Positions 30,438 to 38,823 of a stretch of DNA of 64,000 nt are shown one piece after another. The notes beneath the pieces were generated by a model, which had not been told where the DNA came from, ran no database searches, and was given only the letters and a program-made list of their open reading frames with translations. Both the position numbers and the translations under genes were made by a program. The number at the start of each line of letters is the position of its first letter. The stretch's first letter is position 1. The DNA is from Chondrocystis sp. NIES-4102 (lineage in GTDB: Bacteria; Cyanobacteriota; Cyanobacteriia; Cyanobacteriales; Xenococcaceae), in assembly GCA_002368355.1 (NCBI GenBank), contig AP018281.1:2914001-2978000 (forward strand), in the 5' to 3' direction.

Positions 30438-31358
30438 CTAAGCGGATTCTGGGGTTGGTGCTGCTTGAGATTGGTTTTGAGCTTTTTCCCAGCGATCTTC
30501 GGCGTTGTCCATCACTTGATCTAGTTTTTCAAGGTTTTCACCTGGATATTCCTCTAAAGCTTTGATTGAGAAAGACATCCGATTTTGATACTCATCAATT
30601 TCCTTAATGATTACCTTAATTTCCTGTCCTACTTTAAAGATAGTATCCAAAGATTCAACGCGAGCATTACTAATCTCTTTAATGTGCAATAATCCTGTAG
30701 CACCATCTAGATCAACAAAAACACCATAAGGCTTAATGTTAACAATTCTACCTGACATTAATGCGCCTGCTGCGATACTATCCATAGCTACAGCCCTCAT
30801 AGCATCCCGTTGGGATAAGACAATCTTTCTAGTTTCCTGATTTACTTCCAAAAAAGTAGCTGTTAAAAGTTGTCCTGTTAGAGATTCAAGATTATCACGC
30901 TGTTGTAAATGCGATCGCGGTATAAATGCTCTCAGCCCTGAAACTTCCCCTGTTACTCCACCTTTATTAGCCCCTGTCACCCTAATTTGAGTTGATTTAC
31001 CAGTGTCTGCCATCTCTTTGATTTCTGTCCAGGCTTTATCTAAAGATAGCTGACGAATAGAAAGAGTAACTTGTCCTTCGGAATCTTGTTCACGAATTAT
31101 AATAAATTCATGGGTTGTACCAACAGGTAAAACTGTTTCGAGGTTAGCAACAAAACCCAAGGCAGCTTCATTAGTCGGCACAAAACCTGGGGATTTCCCA
31201 CCAATATCAACATACGCTCCATCGGAGGTAATTTGAACTACCGTTCCCTGGACTTTTTGCCCTTTAGCGAAATCATAGTCGTATTTTTGCAGGGCATTCT
31301 CAAAATCTTCCATAGAGAAAGCTTGAGCCGACTTAGAGGAGGATGTTGAATCAGACAT
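30438..31358 (-). CDS. rps1b: Ribosomal protein S1 homologue (cyanobacterial Rps1b type)
   Basis: 306 aa with three S1 (OB-fold) RNA-binding domains: about 31-105 (GQKVQGTVVQITSDGAYVDI), about 118-185 (degenerate, GGVTGEVSGLRAFIPRSHL) and about 200-270 (LMSGRIVNIKPYGVFVDLDG ... GLLHI). The tail is acidic and glutamine-rich. Cyanobacteria carry short S1 proteins of about 300-330 residues; the length and tail point to the Rps1b paralogue, which binds mRNA leaders independent of Shine-Dalgarno pairing. Assignment between paralogues is from memory of lengths rather than alignment. It stands alone between repeat tracts. Confidence 0.82.
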   Translation of the reverse strand: MSDSTSSSKSAQAFSMEDFENALQKYDYDFAKGQKVQGTVVQITSDGAYVDIGGKSPGFVPTNEAALGFVANLETVLPVGTTHEFIIIREQDSEGQVTLSIRQLSLDKAWTEIKEMADTGKSTQIRVTGANKGGVTGEVSGLRAFIPRSHLQQRDNLESLTGQLLTATFLEVNQETRKIVLSQRDAMRAVAMDSIAAGALMSGRIVNIKPYGVFVDLDGATGLLHIKEISNARVESLDTIFKVGQEIKVIIKEIDEYQNRMSFSIKALEEYPGENLEKLDQVMDNAEDRWEKAQNQSQAAPTPESA

Positions 31359-31423
31359 AATAATGTGAATAGTGAATAGTAACTAATTAAAGCTGTATAG
31401 AATAATTAAAAAATTTACTCTAT

Positions 31424-32161
31424 TTATAGCTTTTGGCTAAACAAGTCTAGCACTTTTTTCCAAGCATCTTTAGTTGCATCAGGATTATAACTCTCACGGC
31501 GATCGCACATGAAACCATGAGTTGCGCCTTGATAACGAAATACTTGATGCTCAATATTTTGTTTTTTTAATTCTGCTTCAATTAAATCGGTTTGTTCATT
31601 GGGAATTAAGGGATCTTCTGTACCAAAAAAGGCATAAATCGTACCTGTAATATCTTTAGTACGGTTAATGGTGGGTTCGCCATCTCCAGGACTCCAATTA
31701 GCAATCTGCGCCCCATAAAAGGAAGCCGTAGCAGCCACATCGTTTAGGGTAGCTGCCAAATAGACTACATGACCCCCAAAACAAAAACCAATTGTCCCTA
31801 CTCCTGTTTTTTTAACTTGAGGCAAACTATAAAGATAATTAATAGTAGCTTGAATATCACTAATCAATTCAGCAGCATCAGTCTGACTTTTATATTGTCT
31901 GCCAATGTCCATATCAGCATCTGTATAACCTACTTCAAACCCAGGGGAAAGACGCTGATAAATAGCTGGGGCGATCGCTACATAACCTTCTTTGGCTATT
32001 CTTTCGCTCACATCGCGGATGTGTTCATTTACCCCAAATATTTCTTGAATTACTATAATTGCTGGATAAGTCCCTGCCAATTCTGGCATTGCTATATAAG
32101 CATCTATCTCCAAGTCCTGATTCTTAACTTTTACCCATTTACTAGATATTTCTACAACCAT
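31424..32161 (-). CDS. Dienelactone hydrolase family protein
   Basis: 245 aa alpha/beta hydrolase. The nucleophile is cysteine in GTIGFCFGGHV near residue 124, acid Asp in FFGTEDPLIPNEQ near 182, and His in GATHGFMCDRR near 215, the Cys-Asp-His triad of dienelactone hydrolases. The IQEIFGVNEHIRD block near 38 is also typical. Family members open cyclic dienelactones or related esters in the cytosol; in cyanobacteria the substrate is unknown and no aromatic-degradation genes are nearby. 65 bases upstream of rps1b on the same strand. Confidence 0.9.
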   Translation of the reverse strand: MVVEISSKWVKVKNQDLEIDAYIAMPELAGTYPAIIVIQEIFGVNEHIRDVSERIAKEGYVAIAPAIYQRLSPGFEVGYTDADMDIGRQYKSQTDAAELISDIQATINYLYSLPQVKKTGVGTIGFCFGGHVVYLAATLNDVAATASFYGAQIANWSPGDGEPTINRTKDITGTIYAFFGTEDPLIPNEQTDLIEAELKKQNIEHQVFRYQGATHGFMCDRRESYNPDATKDAWKKVLDLFSQKL

Positions 32162-32256
32162 ATATTAATTATTGATTATTTTTTTGTTTTTAGCTTTTGA
32201 ATGCTAATTATTAGCTACTATTTGTTGGCTTTGGGCTATTAGCTGTTAGATCTTAG

Positions 32257-32316
32257 TTACTCTTTACCTACCTACTACCTACTACCTACTACCTACTACC
32301 TACTACCTCCTACCTA
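32257..32316. repeat. CCTACTA heptad tract
   Basis: About seven near-perfect CCTACTA units in tandem, ending in CCTCCTACC. It sits just downstream of the hisB stop, between hisB and the dienelactone hydrolase gene. Confidence 0.75.
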
Positions 32317-32327
32317 ACTCCTCTGCT

Positions 32328-32996
32328 TTACAAAACTCCTTTAGAACTTGGAATTGTACTAGCGCGACGGGGATCTACTTCTGTCGCCATACGGATTGCA
32401 CGAGCAAAAGCTTTAAAAGTAGCTTCGATAATATGATGAGAATTGATCCCATCCAGTTGGCGAATATGAAGAGTCATTTGAGAATGATTAACCACGGCGA
32501 CAAAAAACTCTCTTACCAATTGAGTATCGTAAGTACCAACTCTTTGGGTAGGAATATCTAAACCGTAACTCAGATGGGGTCTACCTGAAAAATCCAAAGC
32601 CACTTGAACTAAAGATTCATCAAGAGGGGCAACAAAATGACCGAAACGAACAATGCCTTTGCGATCGCCCAAGGCTTTAGCTAACGCCATCCCTAGAGTA
32701 ATACCAACATCTTCATTGGTATGGTGATCATCAATTTCAATATCTCCCTTGGCTATGACTTTGAGATCAATTAGACCATGAGCAGAAATCTGATGTAACA
32801 TATGGTCTAAAAACGGAATTCCTGTATCCGCCTGACACTTACCAGATCCATCAATGTTTAATTCTACTTCTACATCTGTTTCACCTGTGGTACGACGCAC
32901 AGAGGCACTTCTAGTCAGGTTTAGAATTTGGTCAAGGCTATCATTAGCAACGGTAGAATTATTCTGGGTAGACAATTGGCGATCGCACTTTTGCAT
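32328..32996 (-). CDS. hisB: Imidazoleglycerol-phosphate dehydratase
   Basis: 222 aa monofunctional HisB. Metal-binding and catalytic motifs: [13 protein letters not shown] near residue 65, [16 protein letters not shown] near 89, DFSGRPHL near 138, and [18 protein letters not shown] near 190. It dehydrates imidazole-glycerol phosphate in histidine synthesis in the cytosol. The N-terminus has about 25 residues before the conserved [12 protein letters not shown], slightly longer than usual, so an internal start cannot be excluded, though no ATG is better placed. fabI is 68 bases upstream on the same strand, an arrangement I recall from other cyanobacteria. Confidence 0.95.
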   Translation of the reverse strand: MQKCDRQLSTQNNSTVANDSLDQILNLTRSASVRRTTGETDVEVELNIDGSGKCQADTGIPFLDHMLHQISAHGLIDLKVIAKGDIEIDDHHTNEDVGITLGMALAKALGDRKGIVRFGHFVAPLDESLVQVALDFSGRPHLSYGLDIPTQRVGTYDTQLVREFFVAVVNHSQMTLHIRQLDGINSHHIIEATFKAFARAIRMATEVDPRRASTIPSSKGVL

Positions 32997-33064
32997 TGTT
33001 ATTTCTCAATAATTTATATGTTCATTTTACAAGTTGGGCAAGATAGCTGGAAGCTTTTGTTAAA

Positions 33065-33841
33065 CTACATTCCCATAATTTCATATCCTGAATCTACATA
33101 AATTATCTGTCCTGTGATCCCACTGGCTAAATCACTAGATAAAAAGGCTGCTGTATTGCCGACTTCGGTTTGAGTAACAGTGCGACGCAATGGCGCGGTT
33201 GCTTCTACATGACGAATCATATCTTTAATTCCACCCACCGCAGAAGATGCTAAAGTGCGAATTGGCCCTGCGGAGATGGCATTGACACGAATGTTATCTG
33301 GCCCAAATTCCGCAGCTAAATAGCGAACACTCATTTCTAAGGCAGATTTGGCAACCCCCATAACATTGTAATTAGGGATAACTTTTACCCCTCCTAAATA
33401 GGATAAGGTAACAATGCTACCCCCCTCGGTCATTAGTGGTTTGGCGCGACTAGCAAGACAATTGAGAGAATAACTACTAATATCTAAAGCCTTGGCAAAA
33501 CCAGCCCTAGAAGTAGCAGAGAAATTTCCAGTTAGGTCTTCTTTATCGGCAAAAGCCAAACAGTGAATCAATATATCTAATTTTCCCCATTGATCGGCGA
33601 TAGTTTGGAACATCGAATCTAGTAATTCATCGTTCTGTACATCACAGGGGACAATGATACTAGGATTTATTGGTTCAACTAATTCTTTGACTTTCTTTTC
33701 AAAACGCCCTTGATCATCGGCAAGATAGTTAACACCGATATTAGCACCAGCTTTATGTAGTTGTTGAGCAATTCCCCAAGCAATAGAACGATTATTAGCT
33801 ATGCCTGTAACGAAAGCATTTTTTCCAGTTAAATCTAGCAC
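33065..33841 (-). CDS. fabI: Enoyl-[acyl-carrier-protein] reductase (NADH), FabI
   Basis: 258 aa with a GTG start (33839-33841). NAD site in TGIANNRSIAWGIAQQL near residue 13, HCLAFADKEDLTG near 92, and the FabI-specific Tyr-x6-Lys in YNVMGVAKSALE near 157. It closes with ITGQIIYVDSGYEIMG. It performs the last reduction of each fatty-acid elongation cycle on acyl-ACP in the cytosol. It lies upstream of hisB on the same strand and divergent from ntcA. Confidence 0.95.
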   Translation of the reverse strand: MLDLTGKNAFVTGIANNRSIAWGIAQQLHKAGANIGVNYLADDQGRFEKKVKELVEPINPSIIVPCDVQNDELLDSMFQTIADQWGKLDILIHCLAFADKEDLTGNFSATSRAGFAKALDISSYSLNCLASRAKPLMTEGGSIVTLSYLGGVKVIPNYNVMGVAKSALEMSVRYLAAEFGPDNIRVNAISAGPIRTLASSAVGGIKDMIRHVEATAPLRRTVTQTEVGNTAAFLSSDLASGITGQIIYVDSGYEIMGM

Positions 33842-34058
33842 GGTTTTTCCCCCATTTCAATTGCAATTATCTATCCTACAACTGCCTGGGTAAGTAAACT
33901 TATTTACTGCTCTAATGTGCTGCAAAACTTGGCTTAAACAACCTTTATAAAATTGGTATATATCTACAAAAATGACTTTAAACTGCTCATTACTTAAAGA
34001 ATCAATTTAAGTTATATCTAGGCGTTGGTAAGATCGGTTAATTAGTTTTAATAGGGGA

Positions 34059-34101
34059 TGTAGGTAAGCTACATATTGAATTGTATTGTAGAAATATGTA
34101 A
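34059..34101 (+). promoter_or_regulatory. Possible NtcA-type operator sites upstream of ntcA
   Basis: Two near matches to the NtcA site GTA-N8-TAC: the palindrome TGTAGGTAAGCTACA (34059-34073; 7 rather than 8 bases between half-sites) and GTAGAAATATGTAA (34088-34101; correct N8 spacing, last base off). A TAATTT box (34116-34121) lies at a plausible -10 distance from the second site. ntcA is known to be autoregulated in several cyanobacteria. Neither site is a perfect consensus. Confidence 0.35.
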
Positions 34102-34165
34102 CTATCTAACATAATTAATTTAATCCATCAGTACAAAATCTCTGTCTACATTAGCTTGAGGTGAT

Positions 34166-34843
34166 ATGGAACTTCCCTTGACACAACATCAGCCCCTAGT
34201 ATCAGTATTTCGCAAACTTGGTCGTGGTTCTTTTCCTCCAGTTGTGGAAAATTTTGAGCGTGGCAAAACCATATTTTTTCCTGGAGATCCCGCCGAAAGG
34301 GTCTATTTTTTGCTAAAAGGAGCAGTTAAATTATCCCGTGTATACGAAGCAGGTGAAGAAATTACCGTAGCTTTACTGAGAGAAAATACAGTGTTTGGTG
34401 TACTTTCCTTAATTACAGGACAAAAGAGCGATCGCTTTTATCATGCAGTGGCATTTACTTCGGTAGAATTGTTATCTGCTCCCATTGAACAAGTGGAAAA
34501 AGCTCTACAAGAAAATCCTGAATTGTCAATGTTGATGCTTAGGGGTTTGTCTTCCCGTATCCTACAAACCGAGATGATGATTGAAACTTTAGCACATCGA
34601 GATATGGGTTCTCGTTTGGTTAGCTTTCTTTTGATTTTATGTCGCGATTTTGGCGTGCCTACAGAAGAAGGAATTAAAATTGACCTAAAACTTTCTCATC
34701 AGGCGATCGCTGAGGCTATAGGGTCAACTAGGGTAACTGTTACTAGGCTATTGGGGGATTTACGGGATAAAGAAATGGTAGTTATCCATAAGAAAAAAAT
34801 TACAGTTCATAATCCTGTCGCCCTAAGCCAACAATTTGCTTAA
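34166..34843 (+). CDS. ntcA: Global nitrogen regulator NtcA
   Basis: 225 aa CRP/FNR-family activator. The cyclic-nucleotide-binding-like beta barrel (residues about 25-120, with [20 protein letters not shown]) senses 2-oxoglutarate in this family. The C-terminal winged helix-turn-helix [20 protein letters not shown] (near 175-195) is the recognition segment nearly invariant in NtcA. It activates nitrogen-assimilation genes with the co-activator PipX in response to the carbon/nitrogen balance. It is followed by DUF3084 and RuvX-like genes on the same strand. Confidence 0.97.
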   Translation: MELPLTQHQPLVSVFRKLGRGSFPPVVENFERGKTIFFPGDPAERVYFLLKGAVKLSRVYEAGEEITVALLRENTVFGVLSLITGQKSDRFYHAVAFTSVELLSAPIEQVEKALQENPELSMLMLRGLSSRILQTEMMIETLAHRDMGSRLVSFLLILCRDFGVPTEEGIKIDLKLSHQAIAEAIGSTRVTVTRLLGDLRDKEMVVIHKKKITVHNPVALSQQFA

Positions 34844-34945
34844 ATTGCCTAAGCTACTTAAAACGGTATAAATAACTAAATAAATAACTAGTAAGTACCT
34901 AAACGAGCTAATTTAATTTGTATTAAAGTTACCTAATCATCCCTA

Positions 34946-36385
34946 ATGACCAGTGGTTATATTCTTATTGCAGCAATTTTTTTTCTCGGCGGTATCATTG
35001 CTGCATTTGGCGATCGCTTGGGTACGAAGATTGGTAAGGCTAGGCTCAGATTATTTGGTTTGCGTCCCCGTCAAACGGCAATGGTGATTACTGTCATCAC
35101 AGGAATGTTGATTTCTGCTTTGACTTTAGGTATCTTATTTGGTTTAAGTAGCTCCCTGAGACGGGGTATCTTTCAGTTGGATGATATTCTACGGGAAAAA
35201 CGTGATATTGAAGGACAATTATCTCAAGCAAGAGAGGAAAAACAGCAAATTGAGCAGCAATTGGTTGAAGTTAGAAATGAGCAATCAATAGCAGCCAACA
35301 ATTTGAAGGATATTAATCTTGATTTTGCTAAGTCTAAACAGCAATTGACTAAAATCTCTACCCAGGCGCGCAACCTACGTCAAGAATTGAACAGTTTATT
35401 AGTTGAACGGGAAAAACGCCTTAAGCAATTGAATTTATTGCAGCAGCAAAGTCAAGAATTGCAAACTCAGCTTCAACAGCGAGAACAAAAAATTAAAGAT
35501 CAAGATTTGGTTTTAGCTAAAAAGGAAAGTCGCCTACAAGATCTCGAAAAACAACAAGATATTCTCCAAACTCAAGTACAACAACGAGATCAAGCTATTG
35601 CCCAACTGGATAAGAATATTGCCACGGCAGAAACTAATTTAGCCACCCGAACAGAAAGATTAAAGAATTTGGAATCTTATTTAAGTTATCTTTCAGAAGA
35701 TGTTAAGGCTTTGGAGAAATCTTACCAGGAACTAAGACAAAAAAATCAGGAGTTGAGAGAGAAACAAATTGTCATTGTTAAAGGTCAAGTTTTATCTTCT
35801 GCTGTTGTGAGAATTGTCGATCCTGATGCTGCTAAATCCGCTACAGATAGTTTACTCAGACAAGCTAATAGTAATGCTCTTAAGGCTATAGAGTTTGATG
35901 GTACTAAATCTCAACAACAAATTATTAGAATTACTAACTCTCAAGTTAAATGGTTAGAATCACAAATTAAAGATGGTCAAGATTATGTAATTAGAATCAT
36001 CTCAGCAGGTAATTATGTTCAAGGTGAGAAAGAAATTGAGATTTTTGCAGATATAGCTCTAAATAAGCAGGTTTTTAGTGCAGGGGAAGAAATAGCCACC
36101 ATATCTTTAGATTCTCAAGATCTTACGCGCCAGGAAGTTCAAAACAGATTGAATTGGTTGTTGGCAATTTCACGATTTCGCGCTCAACGGGCAGGTATTT
36201 TAGGAGAGGTGGAAATAGGTGATAATCAAATTGAAAACATTGTCAGCTTTGTTAATAAGGTTACTCAAGCAACTGAGCCTGTTAATGAGGTTAAAGCAAT
36301 TGTAGTCGAAAATACTTACACCGCAGGGCCACTTAAACTTAATTTTGTGGTGATGCGTAATGGCAAAGTTATCTTTAGTACTTAA
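34946..36385 (+). CDS. DUF3084 membrane-anchored coiled-coil protein
   Basis: 479 aa. Two N-terminal transmembrane helices (about residues 3-22 and 46-70) flank a short basic loop (GTKIGKARLRLFGLRPRQ). A long coiled coil rich in Gln, Glu and Lys (about 80-275) follows, then a globular C-terminal domain. The layout is that of the DUF3084 family found across cyanobacteria. Its function is not established; the coiled coil suggests a scaffold at the plasma or thylakoid membrane. It starts 102 bases after ntcA; I recall this neighbourhood from other cyanobacteria but cannot verify it here. Confidence 0.85.
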   Translation: MTSGYILIAAIFFLGGIIAAFGDRLGTKIGKARLRLFGLRPRQTAMVITVITGMLISALTLGILFGLSSSLRRGIFQLDDILREKRDIEGQLSQAREEKQQIEQQLVEVRNEQSIAANNLKDINLDFAKSKQQLTKISTQARNLRQELNSLLVEREKRLKQLNLLQQQSQELQTQLQQREQKIKDQDLVLAKKESRLQDLEKQQDILQTQVQQRDQAIAQLDKNIATAETNLATRTERLKNLESYLSYLSEDVKALEKSYQELRQKNQELREKQIVIVKGQVLSSAVVRIVDPDAAKSATDSLLRQANSNALKAIEFDGTKSQQQIIRITNSQVKWLESQIKDGQDYVIRIISAGNYVQGEKEIEIFADIALNKQVFSAGEEIATISLDSQDLTRQEVQNRLNWLLAISRFRAQRAGILGEVEIGDNQIENIVSFVNKVTQATEPVNEVKAIVVENTYTAGPLKLNFVVMRNGKVIFST

Positions 36386-36448
36386 ACTGAGGGGTAATAA
36401 GCTATAAGCTGTTATTAATTAAGCGTTTATATAGGTAGAAAGTTAACC

Positions 36449-36850
36449 TTGAATATTCAGAATATACTGGGTTTTGATCCTGGCAAGGATAAGTGTGGTG
36501 TGGCAGTGATGAGTGGTGACCAACTAGTTACCCATCAAGTGATCGATACGGTTAACGCCCTTGCTTTAATTCAACAGCTATCCCAGCAATGGCAGATTGA
36601 TTTAATTGTGATGGGAGATGGCACTACTTCTAAATATTGGCGTGATCAAATTGCAGCTAGTTTATCTTCAGAATTATCTATAGTAACGGTGGATGAAACT
36701 AATAGTACCCTAGAAGCGCGCGATCGCTATTGGTTAATGTATCCTCCCACAGGTTTACAACGTCTCATCCCCCAAGGTTTACGCACCCCACCTCGTCCTG
36801 TTGATGATCTTGTGGCTATTTTATTAATTGAAAGGTATTTATTTAGTTAA
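36449..36850 (+). CDS. RuvX/YqgF-like RNase H-fold nuclease
   Basis: 133 aa, TTG start (36449). The RNase H-like core is visible: GFDPGKDKCGVAVM (residues 8-21) with the first catalytic Asp, LIVMGDGTTSKYW near 52, VDETNSTLEARDRY near 80 with Glu, and PPRPVDDLVAILLIERYL at the end with the final Asp. Relatives are annotated as pre-16S rRNA processing nucleases or putative Holliday-junction resolvases. The cyanobacterial form is a separate branch, so the true substrate is uncertain. Its 3' end overlaps by 12 bases that of the convergent receiver pseudogene. Confidence 0.75.
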   Translation: MNIQNILGFDPGKDKCGVAVMSGDQLVTHQVIDTVNALALIQQLSQQWQIDLIVMGDGTTSKYWRDQIAASLSSELSIVTVDETNSTLEARDRYWLMYPPTGLQRLIPQGLRTPPRPVDDLVAILLIERYLFS

Positions 36851-37556
36851 TAAGTATACGATAAGCATCAATTGGGTCAAGATTAAAATATAAAATTTCA
36901 TTTCTAAGTCTTTATATTTGTCATTTATTTTATTTTGCTGTTGTTTTAATGTTTGGATTCTTGGCTCTAAAACTTCATTGAAAAATAGATATTCTTCTTC
37001 TAATTTATCTTCAATTGTTTTGTTTATTTGCTGTTTAGTTAGAGATTCTACATTGGGTAAGTCTTGGGAATTTTTATTATACATTAAAGATAAATCAACA
37101 GGATGACTAGCCACTTTTTCTAATAGTCCTGCACCTAACTGAAATAATCCATGATGAATCTTAAAAATTGTACCAATTAAATCTAGAGTGGAAGTACCTT
37201 TTAATAAATAACCTTTAGCCCCAGCCATAATTGCTTGATGTATATACTCCCGTTCATCATGAATGCTAAAAACTAGTGCTTTAGTTTGAGGAAAGCGAGC
37301 ACGGCCTTTGCTTGATTGCCGTTATTCCATCCATAGTCGGCATTTCTAAGTCAATTATAATAATATCTGGCGATAATTCTGCTATTTTTTCTAAAGCAGT
37401 CATACCATTATCTACACAAGCAATTACCTTAATCTGTGTCTCCGTTGCTAGTTGAAATTTTAGAGCCTGACGCACAATTTCTTGATCATCAGCAATAATT
37501 ACTCTTATAGTTTCCAACTCTAACTTATTAGCCAACACCACTAAAATCTTCCTCAA
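36839..37556 (-). pseudogene. Frameshifted receiver-domain protein with C-terminal membrane anchor
   Basis: The first frame (from 37556) encodes the start of a NarL-type receiver: IIADDQEIVRQALKF, phospho-acceptor in IIIIDLEMPTMDGITAI, then runs into a stop at 37281. The neighbouring frame continues it exactly from about 37310: ARFPQTKALVFSIHDE, then AGAKGYLLKGTSTLDLI. A single-base indel in the stretch around 37305-37312 restores one protein of about 238 aa. The C-terminal half has a charged coiled coil and a final transmembrane helix (FYILILTQLMLIVYLLT), with no helix-turn-helix, the same architecture as the protein at 20795-21580. It could be a true pseudogene or a sequencing error. Confidence 0.72.
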
Positions 37557-37663
37557 TAACTATTATATATATCCTAGCTAATTTGAATTTATTTAGTTAA
37601 TGAGTTCAATTTATCTTGCTATTTTAAACCACGTTTTGCCAGAAAAATTTTTGCTAAATCTAA

Positions 37664-37936
37664 TCACATTTTAGCTCTGACTGTAAAAGTATAATCACTA
37701 CCTGCTTCCAATTGATAATCACAACGTTCTAAAAATCTTTCTAACGGTTCTTTAATTAATGCTCTACCTAAAGAAGGTTGCACCAATAATTGACGTTGAC
37801 GAAAACGCCAGCGAAATTGCCATTCATACTCAGCAGCTTTTACCTCACCTTCTATTTTTCCCATAGGTAAAGATTGCTGTGTGATGCGGACATAAGCGAT
37901 GGTTTCCGATGAGTAGCGACGATTCACATTAATCAA
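37664..37936 (-). CDS. DUF3146 family protein
   Basis: 90 aa. The pattern AYVRITQQS near residue 14, GEVKAAEYEWQFRWRFR near 29 and ALIKEPLERFLERCDYQLE near 59 is that of DUF3146, a small family apparently confined to cyanobacteria and of unknown function. No signal peptide or membrane helix. Stand-alone gene, divergent from the small open frame at 38096. Confidence 0.75.
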   Translation of the reverse strand: MINVNRRYSSETIAYVRITQQSLPMGKIEGEVKAAEYEWQFRWRFRQRQLLVQPSLGRALIKEPLERFLERCDYQLEAGSDYTFTVRAKM

Positions 37937-38095
37937 TTGATACGATAAGAATTCTATTAAATAATATAGCGACTAAATAGATGCCATGACCCATACATCT
38001 AAGATTAGATTAGCTTTTTATTGATTTTTGTTACATTGTTTGTTAAGTTTAATTACAAAGCCCAACTTAGAATTAAATAATTGGGATATCAAATA

Positions 38096-38236
38096 ATGAA
38101 TATTAAATGGAAAAAGCTGATAGTGCAATTAGGGTTTTGGATAAGTTTAGAGATACTGTTTAATCAAGTGGGTTTAGATACAATAGCCGATTACAGTGAA
38201 TTTATTTTTGAGAAAGACTTAATTACCTTAGTTTAA
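38096..38236 (+). CDS. Small hydrophobic protein of 46 aa
   Basis: ATG at 38096, stop at 38234-38236, reading MNIKWKKLIVQLGFWISLEI, then LFNQVGLDTIADYSEFIFE. A basic start, one hydrophobic stretch (about residues 8-23) and an acidic C-terminus give a credible single-helix membrane microprotein. It lies 9 bases upstream of the DCC-family gene, so co-transcription is likely. I believe similar short proteins ending in DYSEFIF occur in other cyanobacteria, but this is memory, not a search. Confidence 0.5.
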   Translation: MNIKWKKLIVQLGFWISLEILFNQVGLDTIADYSEFIFEKDLITLV

Positions 38237-38245
38237 TTCACACAC

Positions 38246-38713
38246 ATGACAACAGACTTAACAAAAAACGAAACCAATACATCAGCTTGGAAAATTAAAT
38301 TGTTGTACGACGGCGAATGTCCGTTATGTGTGCGTGAAGTTAATTTCCTAACCAAAAAAGATGCAGGAAGAGGTATTATCAAGTTTGTAGATATTTCAGA
38401 ACTTAGCTACAATCCTCAAGACCATGCAAATATCGACTACGCTACAGCAATGGGGAGGATTCATGCAGTTTTAGCAGATGGAACGGTAATTAAGAATGTT
38501 GCAGTTTTCAGACAAGTGTATGAAGAGTTAGGTATAGGGTGGATTTATGCAATAACAAAATTACCAGTAGTCGGAGCGATCGCTGAGTGGATGTATGAAA
38601 TTTGGGCTAATTGGCGATTAAAACTAACAGGAAGACAAGATTTAGAGTATTTAATTGCTCAAAGAAATCAAAAACTTGCTAAATTTAACTCAGGAAGATG
38701 TAGGGTAGATTAA
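38246..38713 (+). CDS. DCC-family thiol-disulfide oxidoreductase-like protein (DUF393)
   Basis: 155 aa. The signature LLYDGECPLCVREVNFL (residues 20-36) with the C-x-x-C pair opens the thioredoxin-like DCC fold. GRIHAVLADG near 72 and WANWRLKLTGR near 128 fit the rest of the family. Members are predicted redox proteins of unestablished function. The last third is amphipathic rather than clearly membrane-spanning. It follows the 46-aa protein by 9 bases. Confidence 0.82.
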   Translation: MTTDLTKNETNTSAWKIKLLYDGECPLCVREVNFLTKKDAGRGIIKFVDISELSYNPQDHANIDYATAMGRIHAVLADGTVIKNVAVFRQVYEELGIGWIYAITKLPVVGAIAEWMYEIWANWRLKLTGRQDLEYLIAQRNQKLAKFNSGRCRVD

Positions 38714-38823
38714 TGATTAATTAAGCTGGCGTTAATCATTAAGTCCCAATAAATACGGACGAACTTAAGCGTTCACGATGTTATTATCAATGTGCCAGTA
38801 ATTATTAAAGGATAGCAATTATT

